From positions 3,574,065-3,638,064 of the forward strand of contig NZ_CP026604.1 of NCBI RefSeq assembly GCF_003063625.1: a stretch of 64,000 nucleotides of DNA, read 5' to 3'. Under the pieces are notes generated by a model that had not been told where the DNA came from, did no database searches, and saw nothing but the letters and a program-made list of their open reading frames with translations. This document shows, piece after piece, positions 8,326 to 16,669 of this stretch (positions within the stretch are counted from its first letter, which is position 1; every line of letters starts with the position of its first letter). Position numbers and translations under genes: made by a program. The DNA comes from Saccharobesus litoralis (lineage in GTDB: Bacteria; Pseudomonadota; Gammaproteobacteria; Enterobacterales; Alteromonadaceae).

Positions 8326-10503
8326 ATGATGACTGCAATTTTTAGTGAAAATTGGTATCGCGTACGGGACTTAAAACCTAAACTTCGTCAGCATGCTCAA
8401 ATTTATCGCCATGAATATCGCCAGCAAGTTTGGTATTTATTACAAGATGAAACAACTGGCCAATTTCATCGATTTACGCCTCAAGCGTGGCGTGTTATTG
8501 GTTTATTAAATGGTAAACTGAGTGTAGAGCAAATTTGGCTACAGGTTAGTGAACAATTAGGCGATGATATGCCGTCGCAAGATGAAGTGATAGAATTGTT
8601 AGCTAAATTGCACCGTGCCAATGTTTTACATGCGGGCGATTGCCCAGATTTAGCATTACTCACCCAACAGCAAACAAAAAAACAGCTGCAAAAACGCTTC
8701 AAGCAATGGAACTCACCATTCAGTATTAAAGTCCCCTTGTTAAACCCTCATTCTTTTATATCGCGAACAGCTTGGCTGGCTCGGGGGGTGTTTAATCCGA
8801 TTTGCGGGCTAACTATATTGTTGCTGTGGTTATTCTCTGCCTTGGGTTTGGCGGAGCAAAGCCAAGTTTTAACTGAAAATTTGGCCGACAAATTGTTGCA
8901 ACCCAGTGGCATTTTAATGATGCTTTTAGTTTATCCTTTCATAAAGCTAATCCATGAGTTTGCTCATGGTTATGCGGTAAAACGCTTTGGTGGAAGTGTT
9001 AATGAAATGGGGATCCTGTTTTTAGTGTTGTTTCCTGTACCTTATATTGACGCCAGTAGTTCTATTAGTTTTTCCAATAAGTATCATCGCATGTTGGTTG
9101 CCGCATCCGGCATCATTGCTGAACTCACATTAGCCGCATTGGCTGGGATTGTTTGGTTGACTGTTGAACCGAGCCATACCCGCTCTGTTGCCTATTTTGT
9201 CATGATGACAGCAGGCTTATCTTCATTGCTATTTAATGGTAATCCATTACTCAAATTTGATGCTTATTATGTGTTGTCTGATTGGTTAGAACTACCTAAT
9301 TTGGCGCAGCGGGCAAATAAGTATGTCGGATATATATTTAAGCGCTATGGCTTGTGGTTAAAACACGAGCAAGATCCTGAAGCCCTGCAGTCCGGTAAGC
9401 TTTGGTTATTTTGTTATGGAATAGCGGCTTTTGTTTATCGAATGCTGATATTTGTCGCTATTGCCTTATTTGTTGCGCAAGAATACCTTTTTGCGGGTGT
9501 TGTTTTGCTAGTATGGTCCACCACAACGACAATGTTTATTCCTTTATTTCGTACGTTAATTAATATGGCAAAAACACATTCAGCACCTCATTTACGTGGT
9601 AAAGCGTTGCGAGCCAGTGCACTTTTTTTAAGTAGCTTGATTTTGTTATTGTTTGTGGTGCCTATGCCTATGACCACAACGATCCAAGGCGTTACATGGG
9701 TACCTGAAAAAAATCGAATCGTGAGCCACAGTGCGGGGTTAGTAACGGACATAATTGAACCAAGTCAGAAAAACGTAACCCAGCATCAAGCACTAATGTT
9801 TTTGCAGTCAGAGCAATTAAGTAAAGATATTCAAGTGACATCGGCACAAATAGCCGAGTTAGAAGCTAGATTAGTCGATGTTGCTAGAGATTCAGTGCAA
9901 TTGCAAATTGTGCAGTCTGAATTAGCAGGCTTACAAAAAGTATTAGCAAGGCAATTGCAGCGGCAACAAGACTTGGTTGTAAAAGCTTCGCAATCTGGCC
10001 AACTTGTCTGGCTGCCAGAGCAAAGTTTGCTGGGAGCTTATGTACAGCGTGGTCAACTATTAGGTTATATACTGCCTAGTCATTTTGATACGCTTAAGGC
10101 GAGTGTCAGTGAGGATGATATTGATTTAATTAAACTTAATGAATACCTCGATGTGCGATTTAGTTCAAATATGGCTAATAACCACAGGGCTAAAATCACA
10201 GTGGTAACCCCCCAAGCGCATCAAACGTTACTAAGTCCGGTATTGGCTGGACAAAGTGGTGGAGAAATTGAACTTTTACCTGATAAAAAATCCTCATCAG
10301 AACATGACACATCGGGCTTACCTCAGACGCAAAAAATGCAAAGCCTCGACCATTTTTTTACTATCTCACTTACATTAGAGCAACCTGTACCAGCGACGAT
10401 AGATGAGCGTGTTTATGTAAAAATAACTCATCCTGCTGAGCCCATCATTTATCGCTGGTATCGAGATATTCGTCGCTTATTACTTCGGCGGTTTGATCTG
10501 TAA
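8326..10503 (+). CDS. PqqD-like / M50 site-2 protease / HlyD-type fusion protein
   Basis: A 725-residue polytopic membrane protein. Residues about 15-105 resemble a PqqD-type peptide-binding domain. A set of membrane helices carries the M50 zinc motif HEFAH at residues 210-214, and the third-ligand motif NPLLKFD ends at about residue 312. After another hydrophobic segment (about 440-465) comes a HlyD-like periplasmic part with lipoyl halves around 480-590. M50 proteases cut substrates within or next to the membrane. Fusion to an adaptor suggests a processing step coupled to export (inference). The stop codon overlaps the ATG of the SecA-like gene (TAATG), implying translational coupling. Similar M50/HlyD fusions are often annotated as site-2 protease family or biotin/lipoyl-binding proteins; none with known function is assigned here. 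Confidence 0.8.
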   Translation: MMTAIFSENWYRVRDLKPKLRQHAQIYRHEYRQQVWYLLQDETTGQFHRFTPQAWRVIGLLNGKLSVEQIWLQVSEQLGDDMPSQDEVIELLAKLHRANVLHAGDCPDLALLTQQQTKKQLQKRFKQWNSPFSIKVPLLNPHSFISRTAWLARGVFNPICGLTILLLWLFSALGLAEQSQVLTENLADKLLQPSGILMMLLVYPFIKLIHEFAHGYAVKRFGGSVNEMGILFLVLFPVPYIDASSSISFSNKYHRMLVAASGIIAELTLAALAGIVWLTVEPSHTRSVAYFVMMTAGLSSLLFNGNPLLKFDAYYVLSDWLELPNLAQRANKYVGYIFKRYGLWLKHEQDPEALQSGKLWLFCYGIAAFVYRMLIFVAIALFVAQEYLFAGVVLLVWSTTTTMFIPLFRTLINMAKTHSAPHLRGKALRASALFLSSLILLLFVVPMPMTTTIQGVTWVPEKNRIVSHSAGLVTDIIEPSQKNVTQHQALMFLQSEQLSKDIQVTSAQIAELEARLVDVARDSVQLQIVQSELAGLQKVLARQLQRQQDLVVKASQSGQLVWLPEQSLLGAYVQRGQLLGYILPSHFDTLKASVSEDDIDLIKLNEYLDVRFSSNMANNHRAKITVVTPQAHQTLLSPVLAGQSGGEIELLPDKKSSSEHDTSGLPQTQKMQSLDHFFTISLTLEQPVPATIDERVYVKITHPAEPIIYRWYRDIRRLLLRRFDL

Positions 10504-12485
10504 TGGGCTTTGTATTTCCTAGACGGCATGCCCAAGGTCGGGTATATCGTTCTGAAAATAAATCAGTCGAACCGTCATGGCTGGATTCACTCTATCTAAA
10601 GATAAAATATAAACGTAATTATCAAGCAGAGAACTCAGCTTTCCATCAGTTTGCGAATGAAGTATTGCAGCAGGATGAGCGATTATCAAAGTTAACTAAT
10701 GACGCTTTGCAGCAACGGATTGTCGATATTAAAAAACGAGTCGCTCATGGGTTGTCGATGCCGGTAGTAATAGATGTTTTTGCTCTCATTCGCGAATCGG
10801 CTCGTCGTACTTTAGGTATGGCTCACTACCCCGCTCAGTTACAGGGTGGGTTCGCCATTTTGACTGGGCATGTAGCAGAAATGGCGACCGGTGAAGGGAA
10901 AACACTTGTCGCGACATTACCCGCAATAACGGCGGCACTAGCCGGAATAAAAGTTCATGTAATTAGTGTAAATGATTATTTAACCGAACGAGACGCGAGC
11001 GAAATGATGTCTTTGTATCACTCTTTTGGTTTGACTGTGGGTATTGTTATTGCGGGGCAGAATAAAGCCAAACGCCAATTGGCTTATCAAACGGATATTG
11101 TTTATTGCACTAATACTGAGTTAACGTTTGATTATCTTAAAGACCGTATTTTATTAGCCCAACAAACCCACGCGATAAAACGCGCTGCGGCAGTTTTAAA
11201 CTTACAAGATGTGTCGCAGCAGCTTTTGTTAGATGGTTTACATTTTGCCATTGTTGATGAAGCAGACAGTGTTCTGGTTGATGAAGCTCGAACACCGTTA
11301 ATCATTTCAGGCAAAAGCGAAGTGAATCAAGCCGAGTTAGCGGCTTGGCAATTAGCTTTGCAAGTGGCGAAAACAATGCAGATAAGTGAACATTTTGTTG
11401 TGCATACGGCTGCAAAACAAGTTGAGTTAACCGCGGCTGGTTCAATGTTTCTCAATGAGTATGTGGATCAATTTCAAGGCATATGGGCGGGACGATTACG
11501 CAGAGAAGCTTTAGTGCAACAAGCCTTGGTTGCATTGCATTTGTTTACTTGTAACAAAGATTACATTGTCATTAAGGGTAAGGTGCAAATTGTCGATGAA
11601 CATACTGGGCGGGTCATGCCGGACCGCAGTTGGAGTCAAGGTATTCAGCAACTGATTGAATTGAAAGAACAATGCGAAGTAACACCTCCTAACGTTACTT
11701 TAGCTAAAATTAATTATCCGGCATTTTTTACGCGGTTTCATTATTGGGGGGGCATGTCAGGTACGGTTAAAGAAGTAGCCAGTGAATTTGGTAATACTTA
11801 TCAAAAAACAGTTGTTGGCATCCCGAAAAACAAACCCGATTTACGTCAGTATCATGGGCAGCATTTATTTTGTGATTTAACCAGTAAATACTTGGCGATT
11901 GCGGCGTTAAGTAAACGCTTAAGCCAAGCGGGGCAGCCCGTTTTAATTGGCACTTCTTCGGTTGAAAATTCGGAAAAAATAGCCGATTACTTATCAAGTC
12001 AAGGCGTCGAATATCAGCTTTTGAATGCAAAACAAGATGCACAAGAGGCTTATATTATTAGTCAAGCTGGACAGGCTGGTAAGGTGACTATAGCCACGAG
12101 CATGGCTGGGCGAGGAACGGATATTAAGTTAAACAACCTGAGTCGCCAAGCGGGTGGTTTATTTGTCATTGTGACAGAGTTACAAGAAGCCTCGCGTATT
12201 GATAGGCAATTAATTGGTCGATGTGCTCGCCAAGGTGATCCGGGAGCGTACAGTTATTTTATCTCTTTAGAAGATGATTTGTTAACTCAATATATGCCAA
12301 GTTGGAAGCGTTGGTTATTAACTAAATGGTTAAAACTTGAAAAGTGGCAAACTAGCCGATTTTTATTTTGGTTAATCAGACAAACACAAGTTGAAATTGA
12401 ACAACAACATTTTAATACACGGCGTAAATTACAAAAAAATAGTCGTCAACAACAAGAATTATTAACTTTTGCAGGTGAAGAATAA
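10503..12485 (+). CDS. Short SecA-like preprotein translocase ATPase
   Basis: A 660-residue protein with clear SecA motifs: Walker A in TGEGKTL at about residue 128, VDEADSVLVDEARTPL at about 250, the GGMSGTVKE segment at about 418, the second nucleotide-binding fold ATSMAGRGTDIKL, and motif VI QLIGRCARQGDPG at about 570. Canonical SecA has roughly 830-900 residues. This one ends soon after NBD2, has a reduced scaffold/wing region and lacks the C-terminal zinc-binding tail, so it is not the housekeeping gene. It overlaps both neighbours by one base. I infer a dedicated motor for the giant RTX protein. Whether it uses SecYEG or a private channel cannot be told from sequence. Confidence 0.85.
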   Translation: MGFVFPRRHAQGRVYRSENKSVEPSWLDSLYLKIKYKRNYQAENSAFHQFANEVLQQDERLSKLTNDALQQRIVDIKKRVAHGLSMPVVIDVFALIRESARRTLGMAHYPAQLQGGFAILTGHVAEMATGEGKTLVATLPAITAALAGIKVHVISVNDYLTERDASEMMSLYHSFGLTVGIVIAGQNKAKRQLAYQTDIVYCTNTELTFDYLKDRILLAQQTHAIKRAAAVLNLQDVSQQLLLDGLHFAIVDEADSVLVDEARTPLIISGKSEVNQAELAAWQLALQVAKTMQISEHFVVHTAAKQVELTAAGSMFLNEYVDQFQGIWAGRLRREALVQQALVALHLFTCNKDYIVIKGKVQIVDEHTGRVMPDRSWSQGIQQLIELKEQCEVTPPNVTLAKINYPAFFTRFHYWGGMSGTVKEVASEFGNTYQKTVVGIPKNKPDLRQYHGQHLFCDLTSKYLAIAALSKRLSQAGQPVLIGTSSVENSEKIADYLSSQGVEYQLLNAKQDAQEAYIISQAGQAGKVTIATSMAGRGTDIKLNNLSRQAGGLFVIVTELQEASRIDRQLIGRCARQGDPGAYSYFISLEDDLLTQYMPSWKRWLLTKWLKLEKWQTSRFLFWLIRQTQVEIEQQHFNTRRKLQKNSRQQQELLTFAGEE

Positions 12486-13195
12486 TGACAATACGCCGAG
12501 CTAAATCCTATATTTTGTTTTTTCTATTTATGACTTGGCAAGTGAATGCCAATGTCAGTTGTGTACTTAACCCAAGTAAAGACATAAAAGTGGCAAGTGC
12601 GGTGCCAGGTGTTATCGCTGAGCATCATGTTGAACGTGGTGATAAAGTACAAAAAGGTCAAAAGTTGAGTAGCTTACTGGCAAAAATACAACAGGCGCAA
12701 CTTGATTTAGCAACAGCAAAAGTCGATTTTTTACAACGTAAAGTTCAGCGTAATCAAGAGCTATTGGACGCAGAATTAATTTCGCAAGAAGAAGCGGATG
12801 AATTATTAACTGATTTGCGTATTGCTCAGTTAGAAGCAAAAGCCGCAGAAGTTGATTTAAACATGACTGACATAGTTAGCCCAATATCAGGCTATATAGT
12901 AGAGCGTCTTATTGAAAAGGGGGAATTGGTCGATAACAAACCCGTTTTTAGATTGGTGGCCACGGATCCTTTGTATGCAGAGGTGATATTAAAACAAAGT
13001 TTGTTTGGCGAGTTCAAGCTGGCACAACAAGTAGACTTGCAGCTTGGGATCCCATTGGCAAGCAAAGTTAGCGCGAGTATTGTGGCAATTGACCCTATTA
13101 TTGATCCTCGTAGCGAAACGTTTGGTTTACGCTTGCAAGTTGCTAATCCCAATAGTCTTATTCCTGCAGGACAAAAATGCCAAATGATTTATTAG
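12485..13195 (+). CDS. Small periplasmic HlyD/RND-type adaptor
   Basis: A 236-residue protein starting with a signal peptide (cleavage likely after QVNA). A lipoyl half (SAVPGVIAEHHVERGDKVQKGQ) leads into a short helical hairpin at about 65-115, then the second lipoyl half (DIVSPISGYIVERLIEKGEL) and a beta-barrel. It is shorter than typical AcrA/HlyD adaptors (about 380-480 residues) and lacks the membrane-proximal domain. Its ATG overlaps the stop of the SecA-like gene, so it is the last gene of the unit. It gives the operon its third adaptor-type module. No outer-membrane TolC-type gene is adjacent. Confidence 0.75.
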   Translation: MTIRRAKSYILFFLFMTWQVNANVSCVLNPSKDIKVASAVPGVIAEHHVERGDKVQKGQKLSSLLAKIQQAQLDLATAKVDFLQRKVQRNQELLDAELISQEEADELLTDLRIAQLEAKAAEVDLNMTDIVSPISGYIVERLIEKGELVDNKPVFRLVATDPLYAEVILKQSLFGEFKLAQQVDLQLGIPLASKVSASIVAIDPIIDPRSETFGLRLQVANPNSLIPAGQKCQMIY

Positions 13196-13221
13196 GGTGT
13201 GTACACCAAAGATTAATCAAC

Positions 13222-13845
13222 CTACACATACGGAACTGAAAGTACATATTCGGCAATGGCTTTATCCGAGGTGGTGTCAGTTATTTTTACCACGACTTCG
13301 AGTTGTAAATTCACCAACTCTATGTGGCCGCTGAGCTGAAAACGGTTATTGTTTGCCGAGTCTCTTGCTGTCATCTGCAAAAACTCGCCGCTTTTACGCA
13401 CTTGCTCTACTAATAAGCCGTGTAATTTATCACGTATACCTTGGATTTCTCGGCTTGGGCCTTGATAGCTCAAGTTTAAAATACGCAGGTGCCGCATGAC
13501 TTGTGGTGAGCTGCGTGATTGTAATTCGTAGTATATACGTTCGGCGAAAAACGGCAGTTGAAATTGAATTTTACTGGCCACTAGCGAAGGCGTTTGTGGA
13601 TTATATTGTGATGGAAGCGGGTTGATAATAGAGGGTGATTCTACGACGACGACCTGCCTTTCATCGACGGGAACAGCCACATTAGCGGGGGTGTTTAGCG
13701 GGATAGATTGATTAGTTGAGTTGGCTTTAGGATAGCCGTAGCCGCGATAGGCAAACTCGCTGGCAACGTGTTGGTGATAATCCATAGATGAACACGCGCT
13801 AATAATTAGCACGACAACAGAGGTGAGATATCTGTATTTCATCAA
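13222..13845 (-). CDS. Predicted outer-membrane lipoprotein of unknown function
   Basis: A 207-residue protein with a lipoprotein signal ending in the lipobox ISAC, so Cys17 is the likely lipidated residue. The C-terminal part (about 75-207) is an alpha/beta domain that vaguely recalls FlgO-type lipoproteins, but I cannot assign it. The gene converges on the adaptor operon with only 26 bp between stops. It is transcribed away from the ABC transporter genes, with a gap of about 236 bp that should hold both promoters. Confidence 0.6.
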   Translation of the reverse strand: MMKYRYLTSVVVLIISACSSMDYHQHVASEFAYRGYGYPKANSTNQSIPLNTPANVAVPVDERQVVVVESPSIINPLPSQYNPQTPSLVASKIQFQLPFFAERIYYELQSRSSPQVMRHLRILNLSYQGPSREIQGIRDKLHGLLVEQVRKSGEFLQMTARDSANNNRFQLSGHIELVNLQLEVVVKITDTTSDKAIAEYVLSVPYV

Positions 13846-14081
13846 GGGTTATAACTCAGTAAAAAGTTTGATCAAACAACAAGGCTGTTCCGCATTATAG
13901 CCTTGCCAATAGGCTTGCAACGGGACGCTGTGCAATTAATTAATAGCAATTAGCATAAGCAATTAGTAAGCCAAGTAATAACCCTATAAAGATTCAGGTT
14001 TAAAAACTTGATATTGATAAGGTTACCCCCATTTTGAGTAGATTGCGCTAATCCATTACTTTCTATAACTTGAGCCATTTT

Positions 14082-15041
14082 ATGACTAAAGCGTTGGCAA
14101 TCAGCAATTTAACAAAAACCTATAAAGGCGGCACCGAAGCGCTTAAAGGCATTAATCTTACGGTAGAGCAGGGCGACTTTTTTGCTTTACTAGGACCAAA
14201 TGGCGCCGGAAAATCTACGACTATTGGCATTATTAGTTCTTTAGTGAATAAGTCTTCAGGTAAGGTTGATGTGTTCGGCTATTGTTTGGACGATGAGTTA
14301 AATAAAGCTAAACAGCAAATTGGCCTAGTACCACAAGAATTTAACTTTAATCAGTTTGAAACAGTACAGCAAATTGTGGTTAATCAAGCTGGCTATTATG
14401 GTGTGCCGCGCGGTGAAGCGATAAAGCGCTCTGAAAAATACCTTAAGCAAATTGGTTTGTGGGAAAAGAAAGACGAACGTGCTCGTGCTTTGTCTGGCGG
14501 TATGAAGCGGCGCTTAATGATAGCGCGAGCATTAATGCATGAACCTAAGCTATTGATCCTTGATGAGCCAACAGCCGGCGTCGACATCGAGATACGTCGT
14601 TCTATGTGGGAGTTTTTAAAGGAAATTAATCAGCAAGGTATTACGATCATTTTGACTACGCATTATTTAGAAGAAGCTGAAATGTTATGCCGCAATATCG
14701 CTATTATTAATGGCGGGCGTATTGTTGAAAATACCTCAATGAAAGCGTTGTTGAGTCAATTAAATACGGAAACTTTTATTCTCGACTTAGATCAGGATTT
14801 ATCAACTATCGATTTAGCAGGTTATCAAACACGCTTAACTGATAGTCATACGTTAGAAGTGGATGTAGAAAAAAGTGCTGGTCTCAATGCGGTATTTCAA
14901 TTGCTGACTGAACAAGGTGTTCAAGTGTTAAGTATGCGTAATAAGGCCAATCGTTTAGAAGAGTTATTTGTTTCTATGGTTGAGAAACCACTAGTTAAAA
15001 CACAGTCGAATGATACAAAGAATAGTAAGGACAAAACATAA
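14082..15041 (+). CDS. ABC-2 type exporter ATP-binding protein (YadG-like)
   Basis: The protein is about 319 residues long. It has Walker A GPNGAGKST, signature motif LSGGMKRRL, Walker B LLILDEPTAGVD and the H-loop TTHYLEEAE, followed by a C-terminal extension of about 90 residues. The ATG at 14082 is preferred to a TTG four codons earlier. The stop overlaps the ATG of the permease gene, so the two form one exporter. The closest familiar family is YadG/YadH of enterobacteria, whose substrate is unknown. It is a half-size ABC-2 ATPase, not an RTX exporter of the HlyB type, so it is not an obvious part of the upstream secretion cluster. Confidence 0.9.
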   Translation: MTKALAISNLTKTYKGGTEALKGINLTVEQGDFFALLGPNGAGKSTTIGIISSLVNKSSGKVDVFGYCLDDELNKAKQQIGLVPQEFNFNQFETVQQIVVNQAGYYGVPRGEAIKRSEKYLKQIGLWEKKDERARALSGGMKRRLMIARALMHEPKLLILDEPTAGVDIEIRRSMWEFLKEINQQGITIILTTHYLEEAEMLCRNIAIINGGRIVENTSMKALLSQLNTETFILDLDQDLSTIDLAGYQTRLTDSHTLEVDVEKSAGLNAVFQLLTEQGVQVLSMRNKANRLEELFVSMVEKPLVKTQSNDTKNSKDKT

Positions 15042-15811
15042 TGCTGGGTAATTACGGCGTTGCATTTAACGCGTTAGTGGTAAAAGAATGCACACGATTT
15101 TTAAGAATATGGGTACAAACTTTAGTGCCGCCAGCTATCACCATGACATTATATTTTGTCATTTTCGGCCAGCTTATTGGTTCGCGAGTTGGTGAATTAG
15201 AAGGATTCGCTTACGTTGAATTTATTATGCCTGGTTTAGTCATGCTAGCTATCATTAATAATTCATATTCAAACGTCGCTTCATCCTTTTTTAGCGCTAA
15301 GTTTCAGCGCAATGTAGAAGAGCTACTCGTCGCGCCTGTCCCTAATGTTGTCATTATTCTTGGTTTTATAGCAGGCGGTATGCTACGCGCCATGCTGGTT
15401 GGCCTTATTGTGTCAATTGTGGCTTTGAGCTTTGTTGATCTGCAAATACATAATTACTTTATCGTGGTAGTGACCGCTATTTTAACCGCAATGTTATTCG
15501 CCCTTGGCGGCTTATTAAACGCGATTTTTGCTAAAACGTTTGACGATATTAGTATTATTCCTACGTTTATCCTCGCGCCGTTAACCTATTTAGGCGGTGT
15601 ATTTTATTCACTGAGTATGTTGCCTGAAATAGGTCAGCAAGTGAGTCAATTTAATCCTATCTTATATATGGTTAATGCGTTTCGTTATGGCTTTATTGGC
15701 TACTCTGATGTGTCGTTAACCATTGCGTTTAGTGTGTTAGTGGGAAGTGTCATTGTATTATTTAGCCTTGCTTATTACCTGTTAGGTAAAGGCTTTGGTA
15801 TTCGTTCCTAA
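15041..15811 (+). CDS. ABC-2 type exporter permease (YadH-like)
   Basis: A 256-residue membrane protein with about six hydrophobic segments and the ABC-2 permease pattern, including the LNPILYMVNAFRYGF-type segment near the C-terminus. It starts within the stop of the ATP-binding gene and pairs with it. Substrate unknown. Confidence 0.9.
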   Translation: MLGNYGVAFNALVVKECTRFLRIWVQTLVPPAITMTLYFVIFGQLIGSRVGELEGFAYVEFIMPGLVMLAIINNSYSNVASSFFSAKFQRNVEELLVAPVPNVVIILGFIAGGMLRAMLVGLIVSIVALSFVDLQIHNYFIVVVTAILTAMLFALGGLLNAIFAKTFDDISIIPTFILAPLTYLGGVFYSLSMLPEIGQQVSQFNPILYMVNAFRYGFIGYSDVSLTIAFSVLVGSVIVLFSLAYYLLGKGFGIRS

Positions 15812-15831
15812 TTTTAAGATGAGAGAGTTCT

Positions 15832-16485
15832 ATGCAAGCTAACTCGCGCAGTATTGAGTCTAATCAAGCGGGAATACACGATAGTTTAGAAAAGGTGGTT
15901 AACAAACACCTCACGCATGAATTTAAAAAGCCCATTGCAGACCATACACGGCAAGTATTTGAGTTGATTGATCAGCAAATTAAAGCGGATCCCAAGCCTT
16001 TAATTTTTGATGCTTGCTGTGGTGTGGGTGATAGCTCGCGTTATTTAGCCAAGCAATATCCAGACCACTGGGTAGTGGGGATAGACAAATCGGCCGACCG
16101 TTTGAACCGTGAGCGCACAGAGCCGGATGCCAGTAATTTAATTTTAGCGCGAGCAGATTTAAATGACTTTTATCGTTTAGCTGTGGCGGCTAACTGGCAA
16201 CCTGAGTTGCATAAAATTTTGTATCCAAACCCTTGGCCTAAATCAGCTCATTTGCAGCGTCGTTGGCATGGCTCGGCGGCATTCCCGAGTATTGTGGCGT
16301 TGGGTGGACAATTAGAAATGCGTAGCAACTGGCCTATTTATCTCGAGGAGTTTGCCAAAGCTTTGGAAATAGCAGGGCATAAAGCGATCGTAAAACAAAT
16401 TCAACCTGAGCCTTTTATCACGCCATTCGAGAAAAAATATGTGCTAAGTGGTCAAGCTATTTACCAGTTACAAGCCCAGCTTTAA
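15832..16485 (+). CDS. TrmB-like SAM-dependent methyltransferase
   Basis: A 217-residue protein. It has a SAM-binding motif FDACCGVGDSSRYLA, an acidic residue after VVGIDKSADR, and the segment LYPNPWPKSAHLQRRW, which corresponds to the (F/Y)PDPWPKxxHxxRR signature of tRNA (guanine-N7)-methyltransferases. The second Asp of that signature is Asn here (YPNPWPK), so activity or substrate may differ from canonical TrmB. It lies 20 bp behind the ABC permease with a GAGAG ribosome site and may share its transcript. Confidence 0.75.
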   Translation: MQANSRSIESNQAGIHDSLEKVVNKHLTHEFKKPIADHTRQVFELIDQQIKADPKPLIFDACCGVGDSSRYLAKQYPDHWVVGIDKSADRLNRERTEPDASNLILARADLNDFYRLAVAANWQPELHKILYPNPWPKSAHLQRRWHGSAAFPSIVALGGQLEMRSNWPIYLEEFAKALEIAGHKAIVKQIQPEPFITPFEKKYVLSGQAIYQLQAQL

Positions 16486-16571
16486 GCCGCTTGAATAAAA
16501 CGGTTCGTTTTCACTGTTTTCTTCAATATTTGCTAACTTAAAAACGCATTTTGTTTGACCACTTTTAGGGT

Positions 16572-16618
16572 GGATTTTATTCCCGACAAATCCTAAGTAC
16601 CTGCTATCCTGCAGGTAC
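16572..16618 (+). repeat. Two-hairpin element (alpha type)
   Basis: Hairpin 1 has arms GGATTT / AAATCC around TATTCCCGAC. After the linker TAA comes hairpin 2 with arms GTACCTGC / GCAGGTAC. Loops match other copies while the stems are specific to this copy. It sits directly before a tail fragment of element R1. Confidence 0.65.
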
Positions 16619-16622
16619 AATA

Positions 16623-16669
16623 TGTAAGCGCTGACAACGAACCATAAAAACTTGAGCGAGAAGATTATA
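16623..16669 (+). repeat. R1 element tail fragment (copy B)
   Basis: Only the last 45 bp or so of R1 are present (GTAAGCGCTGACAA ... GAGCGAGAAGATTATAT). The rest is missing, and an alpha-type two-hairpin element lies where it would begin. It abuts the stop codon of the alginate lyase gene. Confidence 0.6.

Noticed and set aside
14082-15811. ABC transporter genes as the missing exporter of the RTX secretion cluster
   Set aside because: The ATPase and permease are of the half-size ABC-2 YadG/YadH type, are separated by an oppositely oriented lipoprotein gene, and lack the HlyB peptidase-like and fused membrane layout.
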